Source: Cyanophora paradoxa (Eukaryota; Glaucocystophyceae; Cyanophorales; Cyanophoraceae). Taken from it: a stretch of DNA of 64,000 bases. A program made the translations under genes and the position numbers. This document shows positions 1 to 8,894 of this stretch, one piece after another; the first letter of the stretch is position 1, and each line of letters begins with the position of its first letter. The notes beneath the pieces are model-generated. The model was given only the letters and a program-made list of their open reading frames with translations. It was not told the origin of the DNA and did no database searches. The stretch spans positions 1 through 64,000 of the forward strand of contig QPMI01000011.1 of assembly GCA_004431415.1 (NCBI GenBank), in the 5' to 3' direction.

Positions 1-36
1 CCCACTTAGTCAACCTAATCGATAAATAAACCATAA

Positions 37-60
37 ATAAAAGACTGTTTGGTCTTTTAT
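37..60 (-). terminator. hairpin after the primase-helicase gene
   Basis: A perfect 9-bp stem (37-45 pairs with 52-60) closes a 6-nt loop in AT-rich DNA, about 40 bases beyond the inferred stop of the leftward primase-helicase gene at 101. The position suits a transcription end or 3' processing signal. Function is inferred from position only. Confidence 0.4.
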
Positions 61-100
61 GATAAATTTGAGTCAACTGTGAGTCCACTTTTGAGTAAAC

Positions 101-2671
101 CTAAACTTCAACATCAGAGTCATAATCTGATGCATCAGGATCAGCAGCAGGTAGTTCTTGTTTCATCCTTGGATTAGCTTCTTCCTCATGGTCTCATCAT
201 CTACAAGCTTCATCTTTCTGATTCCTCAAATACTTGTGGGAATAGGAAATGATAGTATTGTTTACCATTTTAGTTTTCACTTGGATATATGTAACACTTC
301 GCATTTCTGTATAATATCTGCGACTATTATAATCGTTTTTATATTTATTGCTGGTAATGAACTCCTGGAACCATTTCCAGGTTTCCACAAGGCTACCAGA
401 CTTGCATTTATTCTCGAAATTAAGCCTCGATCCACAAGCCACTTAGTGAACATAAGATGATTGGAGCGCACACCTGCTGGGCTAAATATATTATTTGTAA
501 GGGTCTATCAGCATCCAGTTCACATCCTCACATTCAACTTTGGTTCTCAAATAGTGGGCAATGTTTCGAATATTGCAGTGATCATTAAGCCATTTTACAA
601 GTGAAGGAAGTATGACTCATCCTTTGCGAATTTCTTACTAACTTCAACAACCACAAATCGCCTATCTCCAGCTTCAATTTTAACTGGAATGTTGTTATTG
701 CTGGTGAATATAATCCTGGCAAAGTTGCTTTTGTGTATGAATCTATCCTTTGTGTTCAATAACAATCTTATCAGAAGTAATGAGATCTTTAAGCATATCA
801 TTATTTTCGAATGTGTCCTTGCCTGAGGCTTCATTCACAACAATCAAGATCTTATCCTCTCTATTGTGGCAAATCGACCAAACAGATCCTCTTTTGGCTT
901 ACCAGTTGCATAACTCAGGCATCTCCAAGTATCTTCTTTTGGAAAGTATCAACCAACACATTCTACCAGTTCCCTGTTCACCAATGAAGATTAAGGATAC
1001 TCCATTGAGTTCCCCAGGCTTTTGCAGCATGTGGGCAAACCATTTCAACAGATATTCATAGGTATTTTGATCCTCACCAGACATTAAGAACAAGTGATCA
1101 AGGAAAGCTTAATCATCTCAGCAGTTACATCCTCTGGAGCATTTTCGAATTGCTGATGGTCGACCTTCATTCCTGGATAGAGATTAAATACAGACTTGCA
1201 TTTTGCACTGAGAGTAGCAGGAGGTGGGAGAAATCCATGTAAGTTGATCTTGTGGCTGTTGGATCCACAATCCATTTCCTAAATGATTGCTCCCATTTCT
1301 CTTTCTCATTATCTGTCCCCTCATTCACAATCACCTTATGCATCAAGTGGGGAAATGCTTTGTAGACAGTTTTCCAATGTCTTTGGGCATCCAGCAAAGT
1401 AGTTGTTCATCCAGAGCATCACACAACCAACATTTTCAACATGATGCATGCGAGCATTGAAATACCTCTTATGCACATTGTAATGTTCAGCCAAAGGAGG
1501 GATACTTGCAGTCTTGTAATCGATTTCATCTGTGTCCTCTGGTAGGAATGCATACTTTTTGGGAAGAGTTCCTTGAAAAGCTCATTGTTATCTTTGCTCA
1601 ACCAATAAACCAAGGATTTGAAGGTCAACACTTTGCCAGGCTCAGCCTTCTTCTTGCTTCTGCGAAGCTGTGTAAACTTTTCCTGGCATTCATCATAATC
1701 ATACTTGTCACTCTGTTCTGAGAATTGGTGGAAGAGTTCAGCCTGCATTTTAGGGGTAAATTTGTTGTCTTCCCCAACATTGATGATGACCAGTCCAACA
1801 TCAATCCAAGTCTTATACTCGCTGGCTCTTTCAGCATTGAGACCCATTATAACACTTTGTAGCAGTTCGAAAGTAACAGGATTTTCGGGTTCAGTGTCTT
1901 TTTCAGCTTCTACCTTCTCAGTCTTCACTTTATCACTTTTTGGCTCCTTTTTAACTGGTTTTGGCTCAGGGCTATAATTTGCGAATGCAGAAATATTCGA
2001 TTCATCCACAAGTTTAGTAGAAGCTGAGAAGAAAGATACAAAGAAGTCCTCATTTCGCATTAACACTTTGTCACAGTCAACGAATTTCTTAAAGCAAACG
2101 TTTTTATCAACATCTTTCTTTGATTTATTTTGAGCATCCAGAGTCTCACCTTTGCAGCAATTGAGGCAGATAAGGTTCTGTGTGAGCTGTAAACTCCACT
2201 GTCATAATCCTCATTTTTCACCAATCCCATAGCTTTGAAAAGCTTGGGATATCTTCATGTTTGCATGCAAGCGATTTAATGATAAAGTGGGCTGAGATCT
2301 TGAACTTGGTGACATCCTCCTTGATCAAATAAACCCTTCTATGGCGAACTGCAACAGCAATATCGTTAATCGAAGTGGTCCCAGATCGCTTCCATAGCTT
2401 ATCTCTCATCTCTCTTACAACAGTTTCAGCCTCAGCATAGTTTTCAGCAATGTTCTCCTTCAAATCAGCGAATTTATCCAGGTCCAGGTAAACTCTGGTG
2501 ACTTGTTCAGGCTGAATGCATTCAGCCAGGTCTTAACCTTGCTATTATCAATGGCTTCAAGGGCATCTTCAGCAGAATCAAATACATGGGTGACCTTGTT
2601 GCGATCACCAATGAGAGTACTAAGGAATGTAGCATTTTCAACAGGGTGGCGAATTTCTCGATTTTGTTCAT
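101..2671 (-). pseudogene. D5-like primase / superfamily 3 helicase, heavily frameshifted
   Basis: Replication protein of the AEP primase plus SF3 helicase type found in PLVs and nucleocytoviruses. It primes DNA synthesis and unwinds the template. Read on the minus strand, recognisable pieces lie in the right order but in changing frames. An AEP-like catalytic motif RVYLDLD is near 2,490, with an SAHFIIK motif near 2,290. A PriCT-2-like segment (WIDVGLVIIN) is near 1,790. The helicase Walker A region GEQGTGR is near 975, motif B (ILIVVNEASG) near 840, and the sensor segment TSNNNIP with DRRF at 655-700. An acidic tail ends at the stop at 101. At least eight frame changes interrupt it, and the Walker A lysine reads as arginine next to one of them. 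The start is uncertain because the first codons are also out of frame. Either it is a decayed gene or the assembly has indel errors. Confidence 0.8.
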
Positions 2672-2889
2672 TTTCGATTTTGGGGGACTTCTACCTTTAA
2701 CGAAGAAAATAATTTCGGAAGGAGGAATTGTCTTTTATATATATCCTATTATTTGCCAAGTCCTTAAGTAGTTTTGGGTCGGGATACTGTCTCGATATAT
2801 AGGTACAGTTTTAAAAAAGAGGGAAGAAAGCTGTCATTTTTTTGCCTCCGATCAAATCGATTTCTACAAAATTTGTTTCGATCGAGAAT

Positions 2890-3216
2890 TTATTCTTCGA
2901 TATATTTCCGAGGTCTTCCAACCGGTTTATGCTCTTTGGGTGTCTTGGGTAGTTCGTCTTTTTTCTTGTGGTAGTATTCCAGCGCTTTCGCCTTTTTCTG
3001 TTCGCGATATTCTTCATTTTCCCTGTATTTCCTCTGGTGTCTGAGGGCAATCTTTTTGAGTTCTTCTGGTGTGTGAACTGTAGCGGCTCCTTGGGATAAT
3101 CGTTCCTCCTTCTTTTTATGATAGGCTTCGCGTTTTCTTTGGGCATCTTGCTCCCTTTTCAGTCTCAGCTTCTCTGCTTTTTCATCATCTGTGAGTATCT
3201 TGCGGATATTCGGCAT
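2890..3216 (-). CDS. small basic protein with AT-hook-like tail
   Basis: A 108-residue, strongly charged protein with an ATG start at 3,216 and an intact frame. It is rich in Lys, Arg and Glu, largely predicted helical, and ends with GRPRKY, an AT-hook-like core that usually contacts the minor groove of AT-rich DNA. The segment around YRENEEYREQKKAKALEYYH resembles a segment of the next gene (3,264-3,611), so the two may share a small domain. It lies between the replication gene and the morphogenesis block. A DNA-binding or packaging role is inferred. I do not recognise a named family. Confidence 0.6.
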   Translation of the reverse strand: MPNIRKILTDDEKAEKLRLKREQDAQRKREAYHKKKEERLSQGAATVHTPEELKKIALRHQRKYRENEEYREQKKAKALEYYHKKKDELPKTPKEHKPVGRPRKYIEE

Positions 3217-3263
3217 TTCTCTTAATAGTAGATACGAAAATATTTTTCCTCAATACAACCTAT

Positions 3264-3611
3264 CTACTTTTTCTTTAAGTCATTTTTTGTTGCGAACACC
3301 AGTTCCTGTCTGTAAACTTTAATAGCTGCCTCAGTAGCATACTGAGACCGCTTTTTCTCAAGTATCTTATAGACCTGTGGGTCCATTGCTACTATCAGTA
3401 GGCAAATAATATTTAATCGGTCTCCCTCTGGTCTCTGCTCCTCTTTTTGGGCTTTTCTGCGATAATAGGATGCCAGGGCTTGTTGTTTCTTATACTCTCT
3501 ATATGCTGGGTCCTCTCTATATCGTTTCTGCTTTGCTAGAATGTGTCTAATAGCACCCTCAGTTAAAGGCTCATCACTAGTAAACTCGATCAAACTAATT
3601 GTATCCTCCAT
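3264..3611 (-). CDS. small basic protein, related to its downstream neighbour
   Basis: A 115-residue protein starting at the ATG at 3,611, chosen because it overlaps the stop of the upstream gene by only 17 bases; longer readings run through that gene in another frame. The central YREDPAYREYKKQQALASYY segment matches the pattern YRE-x(n)-YREYKK-x(n)-YY of the 2,890-3,216 protein. The C-terminal half contains a short hydrophobic stretch (IICLLIVA) followed by a lysine-rich helix. Function unknown; the shared segment suggests an old duplication. Nothing indicates catalysis. Confidence 0.55.
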   Translation of the reverse strand: MEDTISLIEFTSDEPLTEGAIRHILAKQKRYREDPAYREYKKQQALASYYRRKAQKEEQRPEGDRLNIICLLIVAMDPQVYKILEKKRSQYATEAAIKVYRQELVFATKNDLKKK

Positions 3612-3867
3612 TAATATTTGCTGAGAAAACGTTTTCACCAGGTAAAGAACTTCTCCTTGGATACTCCTGTTGCTCATATGTATACTCTGTGGGGTCTGCT
3701 GGCATTGACTCCACAGAAACTGTTGATCTCCTTCTCTCTCTTGCTTCAGAAGCATTATCCTCATTATCTGACATCTCAAACTCCACTCTTGTCTCACAGC
3801 ATCCACTGTGGCAATTGCTCACCACATGCAGACTGAACATCTCGAAAAACTTTCGTATTATATCCAT
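3595..3867 (-). CDS. small acidic/serine-rich viral protein, unknown
   Basis: A 90-residue frame from the ATG at 3,867. An upstream extension to 3,927 would need a TTG start, so I prefer the ATG, 23 bases after the stop of the 244-residue gene. The N-terminus has a hydrophobic patch with a Cys/His cluster (NCHSGCC), and the rest is polar and acidic (SDNEDNASEARERRR). It belongs to the tightly packed leftward block that also holds ATPase and capsid genes. No family recognised. Confidence 0.45.
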   Translation of the reverse strand: MDIIRKFFEMFSLHVVSNCHSGCCETRVEFEMSDNEDNASEARERRRSTVSVESMPADPTEYTYEQQEYPRRSSLPGENVFSANINGGYN

Positions 3868-3889
3868 GTCTCTAATAAAACAGAGATAA

Positions 3890-4624
3890 TTAAAGCCAAA
3901 CTCGTCTTTTATATACTGTTGGGGCAACTCCCTTTTCTACTTCAGCTTTGGTGGCACCAGGTTCAATGGTTCCCTTCTGGGTCTTTGTTTTCATTTCATC
4001 TACTGCTTGCTCATCGATTTGGTTCTCTTTCTTAGCAATAAACTGTTTATCTGGGACACCAGTAATGCCCATTTTATAAACTTCCTTTCGAAGCATCTCC
4101 TTGAGCTTGGCTCTCTCTTTCTTCTCAGTAACATACTGCTCTAAGGCACTGGATTTGGCTTCCAGATCTTTGAGTTTAGCAGTCATCTCATCCCATTGAG
4201 CCTTTGGAATTCGATGAATATTTTGAGTGGGAGCAGTCTTATATGTGACTTCACCAGCCATAGACTGGATTACCTTGTCGGATTCCTTACTTAGACCTTC
4301 ACCTTTACGAGCCAGTGATAGATCTTGCAAGCCTAGACCTTTATCATCAGCAGCACCAATAATTCGCCTGGCTCCCTCAGCAACAGCCTTCATTTTCGAA
4401 GCTTCTGGTGAGATGTTGAGTTGGTCAGCAGTTGAACTTTGTGGGGCTTTGTCATCAACTGATTCTTCATAGGCAGCATTTAGGGGGTCTTCTTGGGGTT
4501 GTGAGGGTTTGATTTCGTTCATACCATTGAATTTCATGGGTTCAGTGTTAATAGATCCACTGTTTCCACCACCTGAATAGCCAACAGCCCCAGCTGGGAT
4601 CCCTATCTTTCGTTTGGGAGGCAT
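3890..4624 (-). CDS. 244-residue coiled-coil viral protein, unknown
   Basis: Intact 244-residue frame with an ATG at 4,624, preceded by an AT-rich stretch. The N-terminus is basic and glycine-rich (MPPKRK, then GYSGGGNSG). The middle is polar and probably disordered. The region around residues 140-190 is a charged helix with coiled-coil character (KLKDLEAKSSALEQYVTEKK), and the C-terminus is again basic. It sits directly downstream of the packaging ATPase, so a virion or assembly role is plausible by context. Sequence alone does not identify it. Confidence 0.6.
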   Translation of the reverse strand: MPPKRKIGIPAGAVGYSGGGNSGSINTEPMKFNGMNEIKPSQPQEDPLNAAYEESVDDKAPQSSTADQLNISPEASKMKAVAEGARRIIGAADDKGLGLQDLSLARKGEGLSKESDKVIQSMAGEVTYKTAPTQNIHRIPKAQWDEMTAKLKDLEAKSSALEQYVTEKKERAKLKEMLRKEVYKMGITGVPDKQFIAKKENQIDEQAVDEMKTKTQKGTIEPGATKAEVEKGVAPTVYKRRVWL

Positions 4625-4652
4625 TGTATCTTTATTAGAATGAGAGATAATT

Positions 4653-5435
4653 TTATAAACCGCGTTTATATCGCATCAATTTATTGCTATGGACTTGGCT
4701 TTTCACTTCTTTGGGGGCTTCCTCTTTCTCTGGAGGTTTCAGTTCGTCTTCTTTCTTTTTGGGCTTCCTGTGGAAGCGAGGAAATGGGAAATCTTTAACA
4801 AGCTCAGCTTTATCTACAAAGTATTTAACTGAGTAGCCAGCAGAGGACCAAACGATATACTGATAAGAGTGGACATATTCTTCAAACATTTTGTAAAAGT
4901 CCTCCTTGTTTCGCATTATATTGTATTCTTCCTCTATGGCTTCAAGTTCTTTGCGATTAGCAGCACTCAGGAAAACAGCATAATCAGAATTAACTCGAAT
5001 AGTGGAAGAGACTTTTCTGAGTTTCTGTGTAATGCAGATAATGGATATTTTCGAATGTCTGCCCCTACTGTACAGAGATGACACCACCTTGTCTCTGGTT
5101 AAATCAATTATCTCATTATCAATTAAATCATCTAAAACAACACACATGTGGTTGACAGGTTCACCTTTTTCTATTTTCTCCTGCCTTTCATCCAAAAGCT
5201 TTGAAATGTAACCAGCATCCCATTTACCAAGTTCTACTGTTGCCACCTCTCTCCAAAAATGATTGAAGCTGGTTCCACTCACAACTAGGACAACATCAAC
5301 TACTTTGGCATCATGTAATTGCTTTAACCAATACTTTACACATTCGCTTTTTCCCGTACAACTTTTGCCTATAAAAATGGCTCTGAAAACACCTTTTATC
5401 ATTTCAGAAACATTAAACTCTTCTAAATCTTGCAT
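4653..5435 (-). CDS. A32-like (FtsK/HerA) genome packaging ATPase
   Basis: P-loop ATPase that pumps the viral genome into the preformed capsid. The 260-residue frame from the ATG at 5,435 places Walker A (GKSCTGKS) at residues 23-30 and Walker B (CVVLDD) at 98-103. A sensor-like polar stretch (SIICITQKLRKVSS) follows, as in the A32/HerA-FtsK clade of PLVs, virophages and nucleocytoviruses. An upstream in-frame extension to 5,531 overlaps the major capsid gene and looks like leader sequence. The C-terminus is a lysine/proline-rich tail. It lies just downstream of the capsid gene in the same direction. Frame intact. Confidence 0.9.
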   Translation of the reverse strand: MQDLEEFNVSEMIKGVFRAIFIGKSCTGKSECVKYWLKQLHDAKVVDVVLVVSGTSFNHFWREVATVELGKWDAGYISKLLDERQEKIEKGEPVNHMCVVLDDLIDNEIIDLTRDKVVSSLYSRGRHSKISIICITQKLRKVSSTIRVNSDYAVFLSAANRKELEAIEEEYNIMRNKEDFYKMFEEYVHSYQYIVWSSAGYSVKYFVDKAELVKDFPFPRFHRKPKKKEDELKPPEKEEAPKEVKSQVHSNKLMRYKRGL

Positions 5436-5499
5436 TGTTGTAGATCTTCCTAAATAAAGACAGATAAAAATAATGCAGGGTGACTGAATATGGTCAGAT

Positions 5500-6870
5500 C
5501 TAAAGATTAATTCTACGAAGACCTGAGCCATCTATAATGAGGAAACTATGCATGAGAGCGCGAACATTAACATCGATTACCTTATCTGAAGGCATGTAGA
5601 GGGTGAGGAATGAAGATGAGGAATTTGTCAGGTCAACAAATCCACTTTGAGCAATATTTCGAATTGCCTTCTCTCCATCAATGCAGAAACTCATACCCGA
5701 AAGGACATATTTATCTGCAACCTTGTCCATGTTAGAGCATTTGAAGGCATCAGCAATAAGCTCAGCACCTTTGAGTAGGGAAATTGGCTCAGTGGCATAA
5801 AGTCGCTGTCCATTAATTTCAACAGTGAAAGTAATATCTTTGGAGTTGGCATAGGTCTTAAGAACACTGTGGGAGCCATTGGATTTGTCAACAGTTTCAT
5901 GATCACGAACTGAAACAAGCAGAGCATATACAAGACCTGAGATTTGAGAGAGGTTAATTCGATTGGGTTGGGCATTGCCCTTGGCAGGGAAAGCACTAGC
6001 ATCTACAAATCCAATATCAAGGGAGGGAATAGCCATGCCAGTTGTCTTAACCTTTTCAATGACAGTAGCGAAAAGCTCATCAGAAACATTAATAGCATGC
6101 ATGTAAAGGCGAGGAGAAGTAATAGAAATAACAGGAGTTGTTGCACCAAGACTGAAAGTTGTGATATTTTGACCAACATGGGCAAGTGTGGCATTAGCAG
6201 TATCACCAAGACCATCATCTTCTGTCTTATCAGCAACTGTCCCACCAACAACAGGGAGAGAGCGACCACCATAGGAAGTTTCAACATAACCCTTTCCAGC
6301 ATCCTTAAACCAAACAGTAACAACCATTTCACCAGATAAAGCACCAAGGGGAAGGTAGTGATTTAGCCAAGGCACAGGGATTTCAACAAAGAATGAGCCA
6401 CCAAGGCGGTTGGTTCCATGAGCAGGGATGCCATGAACCATGCCCATTGATCGCTTCTTTTTAGCTAGTTGATCCTCCGAATAATAGACCAGGGGGAAAT
6501 GAGCAAGGAAATCAGATGGAATATGGTAGGTGTAAGATCCATAGGTAATTTCAAGTCGCTGAACTAAAGCACCAACTGGGCGAGTGTATCCATTGCGAAC
6601 TAGGTCAGTATCACCAGCAAAAGTGATGGCTGGAAGGTCGAAAGCAAGTTCGAGTTTTCCACAGAAATTGTAGCGAGGTAGCTTGAAGGAAATGCGATTT
6701 CCAACATTATTCTCAAAAGTATTGCTGGGATTCACAACAACTAGAACTGGCTTAGACTTGGATTCGAGACCAAGCATAAGGGAGTTATCCAGGAAAAAGG
6801 CTTTCGCCTCCTCTGGGGTTGTTAGGGCTTCTTTCAGCGAAAGTCTTTGAAGAGTGGAAGTGATATCCAT
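5500..6870 (-). CDS. major capsid protein, double jelly-roll
   Basis: Main shell protein of the icosahedral virion, which forms pseudo-hexameric trimers. The 456-residue frame starts at the ATG at 6,870 behind an AT-rich promoter-like stretch; an extension to 6,912 is not needed. The N-terminal half carries the pattern seen in double-jelly-roll capsids: a VVVNPSNTF strand, NRISFKLPRYNF, and later VPWLNHYLPLGALSGE, equivalent to the proline-rich loop between strands in PLV capsids. Hydrophobic and Gly/Thr-rich strands alternate to the end. Length fits PLV capsid proteins. The frame is intact, unlike the broken replication gene. The call rests on motif pattern and context, not on a structural match. 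Confidence 0.88.
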   Translation of the reverse strand: MDITSTLQRLSLKEALTTPEEAKAFFLDNSLMLGLESKSKPVLVVVNPSNTFENNVGNRISFKLPRYNFCGKLELAFDLPAITFAGDTDLVRNGYTRPVGALVQRLEITYGSYTYHIPSDFLAHFPLVYYSEDQLAKKKRSMGMVHGIPAHGTNRLGGSFFVEIPVPWLNHYLPLGALSGEMVVTVWFKDAGKGYVETSYGGRSLPVVGGTVADKTEDDGLGDTANATLAHVGQNITTFSLGATTPVISITSPRLYMHAINVSDELFATVIEKVKTTGMAIPSLDIGFVDASAFPAKGNAQPNRINLSQISGLVYALLVSVRDHETVDKSNGSHSVLKTYANSKDITFTVEINGQRLYATEPISLLKGAELIADAFKCSNMDKVADKYVLSGMSFCIDGEKAIRNIAQSGFVDLTNSSSSFLTLYMPSDKVIDVNVRALMHSFLIIDGSGLRRINL

Positions 6871-6923
6871 TATATTCTCTTTTATTATACTGCAACATAA
6901 AAAATCTACCAATGATCCTTAAT

Positions 6924-7932
6924 TTATGCGAAGTTTGTAATAACTGGATAGGAAGGGTGAAGCTGCGACATTCTCATCTTATAGTATTCATAAACTGGGT
7001 CCCCAGCTGGCTCATCACCATAGCGAATTTCAAAGGTCAGATGAACAGGTTGACCCTCAAAATCAATTGGTTCATTTACAGCATTAACAATATCAACCGA
7101 GAAAGTGGATAATCCAACCTTCTTATTATAATATTTATAAAGTGGATGAGCCTCTGTTGAATTGTAAACAACATGCTCACCATAATCTTTGTCAGGAACC
7201 ACTATTTTATGGAAGTAACCAGTCAGAAGACCATCCCCACATTGAACCAGATCACCCAGCTCCTTTACTCTCACAAACAAAACACTGTCCCTGGTCTTCT
7301 CAGGCTCAAAAGAAGATATAATGCCATTCACTCGACCATCAGTAAAGATTCCATCAGTGAGAGCATCATAAACTTGGGATTTGATTGGGAATTCCCATAT
7401 CTTCCAGGATCAAGACCAAGCAGTCTAGCTGAACTCAATAGCTTTTGGATTGTTTGTTGGCTTGGGTTTACAGCAAGTGAGAAAGCCAGGTAAAAAGGCA
7501 CTGCCGAGTGGAATATAATTCGTTTCAGTGACTCATCCCATTTGCAGCGAATGGATGGTTGGGGAGTTCTGCCAATGAATTTTGAGTTGATTACATTCAC
7601 CAGCTGTTGGTGGCTTTGGATGGGGGTCTCGCGATTTACCATGAATTGTTTCCATTGTTCAAAATCAGCAGCTGGGCGAGTTGTTGGAATTCCTGAGCTT
7701 CCAGCTCCTGGAGTTTGTTCCGAATAATAAATACTAAATGTGTTATCAACTGTGACATCTCCTGCTTTGGTTTCACCACTCACCATAGGGATGCTGTTAT
7801 AAAATTCGGCTGAGACCAGTCTCACAGCCCTCACATTCTCATAACTACTGGGGAGTCGAGCCACAAAGCTTGATGTGGACCATCACCAGAGATTGTATTA
7901 AATGAGCTAACCTCGATGTAATCCACAGGCAT
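6924..7932 (-). pseudogene. minor capsid (penton-like) protein, two frameshifts
   Basis: One minor capsid gene read in three frames. It starts at the ATG at 7,932 (PVDYIEVSSFN). It changes frame near 7,875, continues as ARLPSSYENVRAVRLVSAEFYNS, changes again near 7,390, and ends in a strand-rich segment with stop at 6,924. The RLVSAEFYNSIP stretch matches the VLYAEIPNSIYN stretch of the gene diverging from it (7,962-8,894). Combined length is about 335 codons, close to the neighbour's 310, so the pair are probably ancient paralogs of the single-jelly-roll minor capsid family. Both breaks are explained by one missing base. Whether this is real decay or assembly error is open. Confidence 0.7.
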
Positions 7933-7961
7933 TCTTCTTTTATCTATATTTATATATTAAA
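7933..7961. promoter_or_regulatory. 29-bp bidirectional promoter between minor capsid genes
   Basis: Only 29 bases separate two divergent start codons. The stretch is nearly pure A/T with TATA-like words (TATATT, TATCTATATTTATATA). Late-type viral promoters of this kind are short and AT-rich. Shared control of the two minor capsid genes is inferred. Confidence 0.5.
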
Positions 7962-8894
7962 ATGAACCGGCTCGTTAATATTGATAGCAGGGATAGAAGC
8001 CAAGGACAAAATGAAAACTCTTACAGGGTCACCCTCACAACTCCAGTAGAGAGACCAAGGGAATGCAGGGTTCTATATGCAGAGATTCCGAACAGTATCT
8101 ATAACAGTGTGGGAACTGATCATCTAACAGTTCAGTTTAATTACCAAGATGGTTCATACAATGAAGTCATCACACAGAAAGTGTATCCCCTTCCCAGTGG
8201 CTACATCAATCAGGGTCATTTTGGGGTAACACATCCCTATAATTATGGGCTGAACTATTCAAGCTTCAAAACAATTGCAGACAAAACTGTGTTTTTTGAG
8301 TTCAAGATATTCTACAATCCAACTACCTATAAAGTGGAGTTTTACAGTAATCATGAGTTTCGTTTTATTGCAAGCAACAATCGAATCGGGAAGCTTTTGG
8401 GTGTAAGTTCTACTGAATACACCAATGGGTATTATAGCACTCCTCCTGTTGGTGGATCTCCATATCGACCTGAGAACCTTTTAAAGTATGATGGTAAACC
8501 TATTACACCTGATCACCCAGCATGGGGAATCACCTTCTCAGGACCCAGACTCTCCTCAAAGCCCTTGCAGTATTATTTTGACAGCAGGAAGATGTCTGAT
8601 ATGAATGCTGAGCAGTATCTGTACATGCATATTAAAGAGCTAGCCCCCTTTGCCAGCAGACACAATATAATTCCGAAATCGCAACCACATAACCAGGGGG
8701 CTATCCTTAGATTACAATTGAGTAAGGATATAGGTGGCTATGTTTACCATAGTGGTGAGCATGCAGAATTCATTCAGATAAATGACCGAAACCTGGTGAT
8801 AAGGGAACTCACAGTTGAGTTTAAAGATTACTTTGGTGAACTGATTGATATGAATGGAATCGATAATTCGTTTCAGTTGGAGTTTATCGAATAA
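7962..8894 (+). CDS. minor capsid (penton-like) protein
   Basis: Intact 310-residue frame with an ATG at 7,962. The opening NRLVNIDSRDRSQG...SYRVTLTTP, followed by ECRVLYAEIPNSIYNSV, is the typical start of PLV and giant-virus minor capsid proteins that plug vertices or cement the shell: a short N-terminal arm, then strands with a conserved I-P-N-S-x-Y turn. The rest is strand-rich, with a long loop of Pro/Tyr/Gly (residues about 150-190). It diverges from the broken paralog at 6,924-7,932. Its stop overlaps by 11 bases the stop of the convergent patatin-discoidin gene. Confidence 0.75.
   Translation: MNRLVNIDSRDRSQGQNENSYRVTLTTPVERPRECRVLYAEIPNSIYNSVGTDHLTVQFNYQDGSYNEVITQKVYPLPSGYINQGHFGVTHPYNYGLNYSSFKTIADKTVFFEFKIFYNPTTYKVEFYSNHEFRFIASNNRIGKLLGVSSTEYTNGYYSTPPVGGSPYRPENLLKYDGKPITPDHPAWGITFSGPRLSSKPLQYYFDSRKMSDMNAEQYLYMHIKELAPFASRHNIIPKSQPHNQGAILRLQLSKDIGGYVYHSGEHAEFIQINDRNLVIRELTVEFKDYFGELIDMNGIDNSFQLEFIE

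Noticed and set aside
158-460. Hydrophobic plus-strand frame near the left edge
   Set aside because: It is antisense to the primase-helicase remnant and has no independent support.
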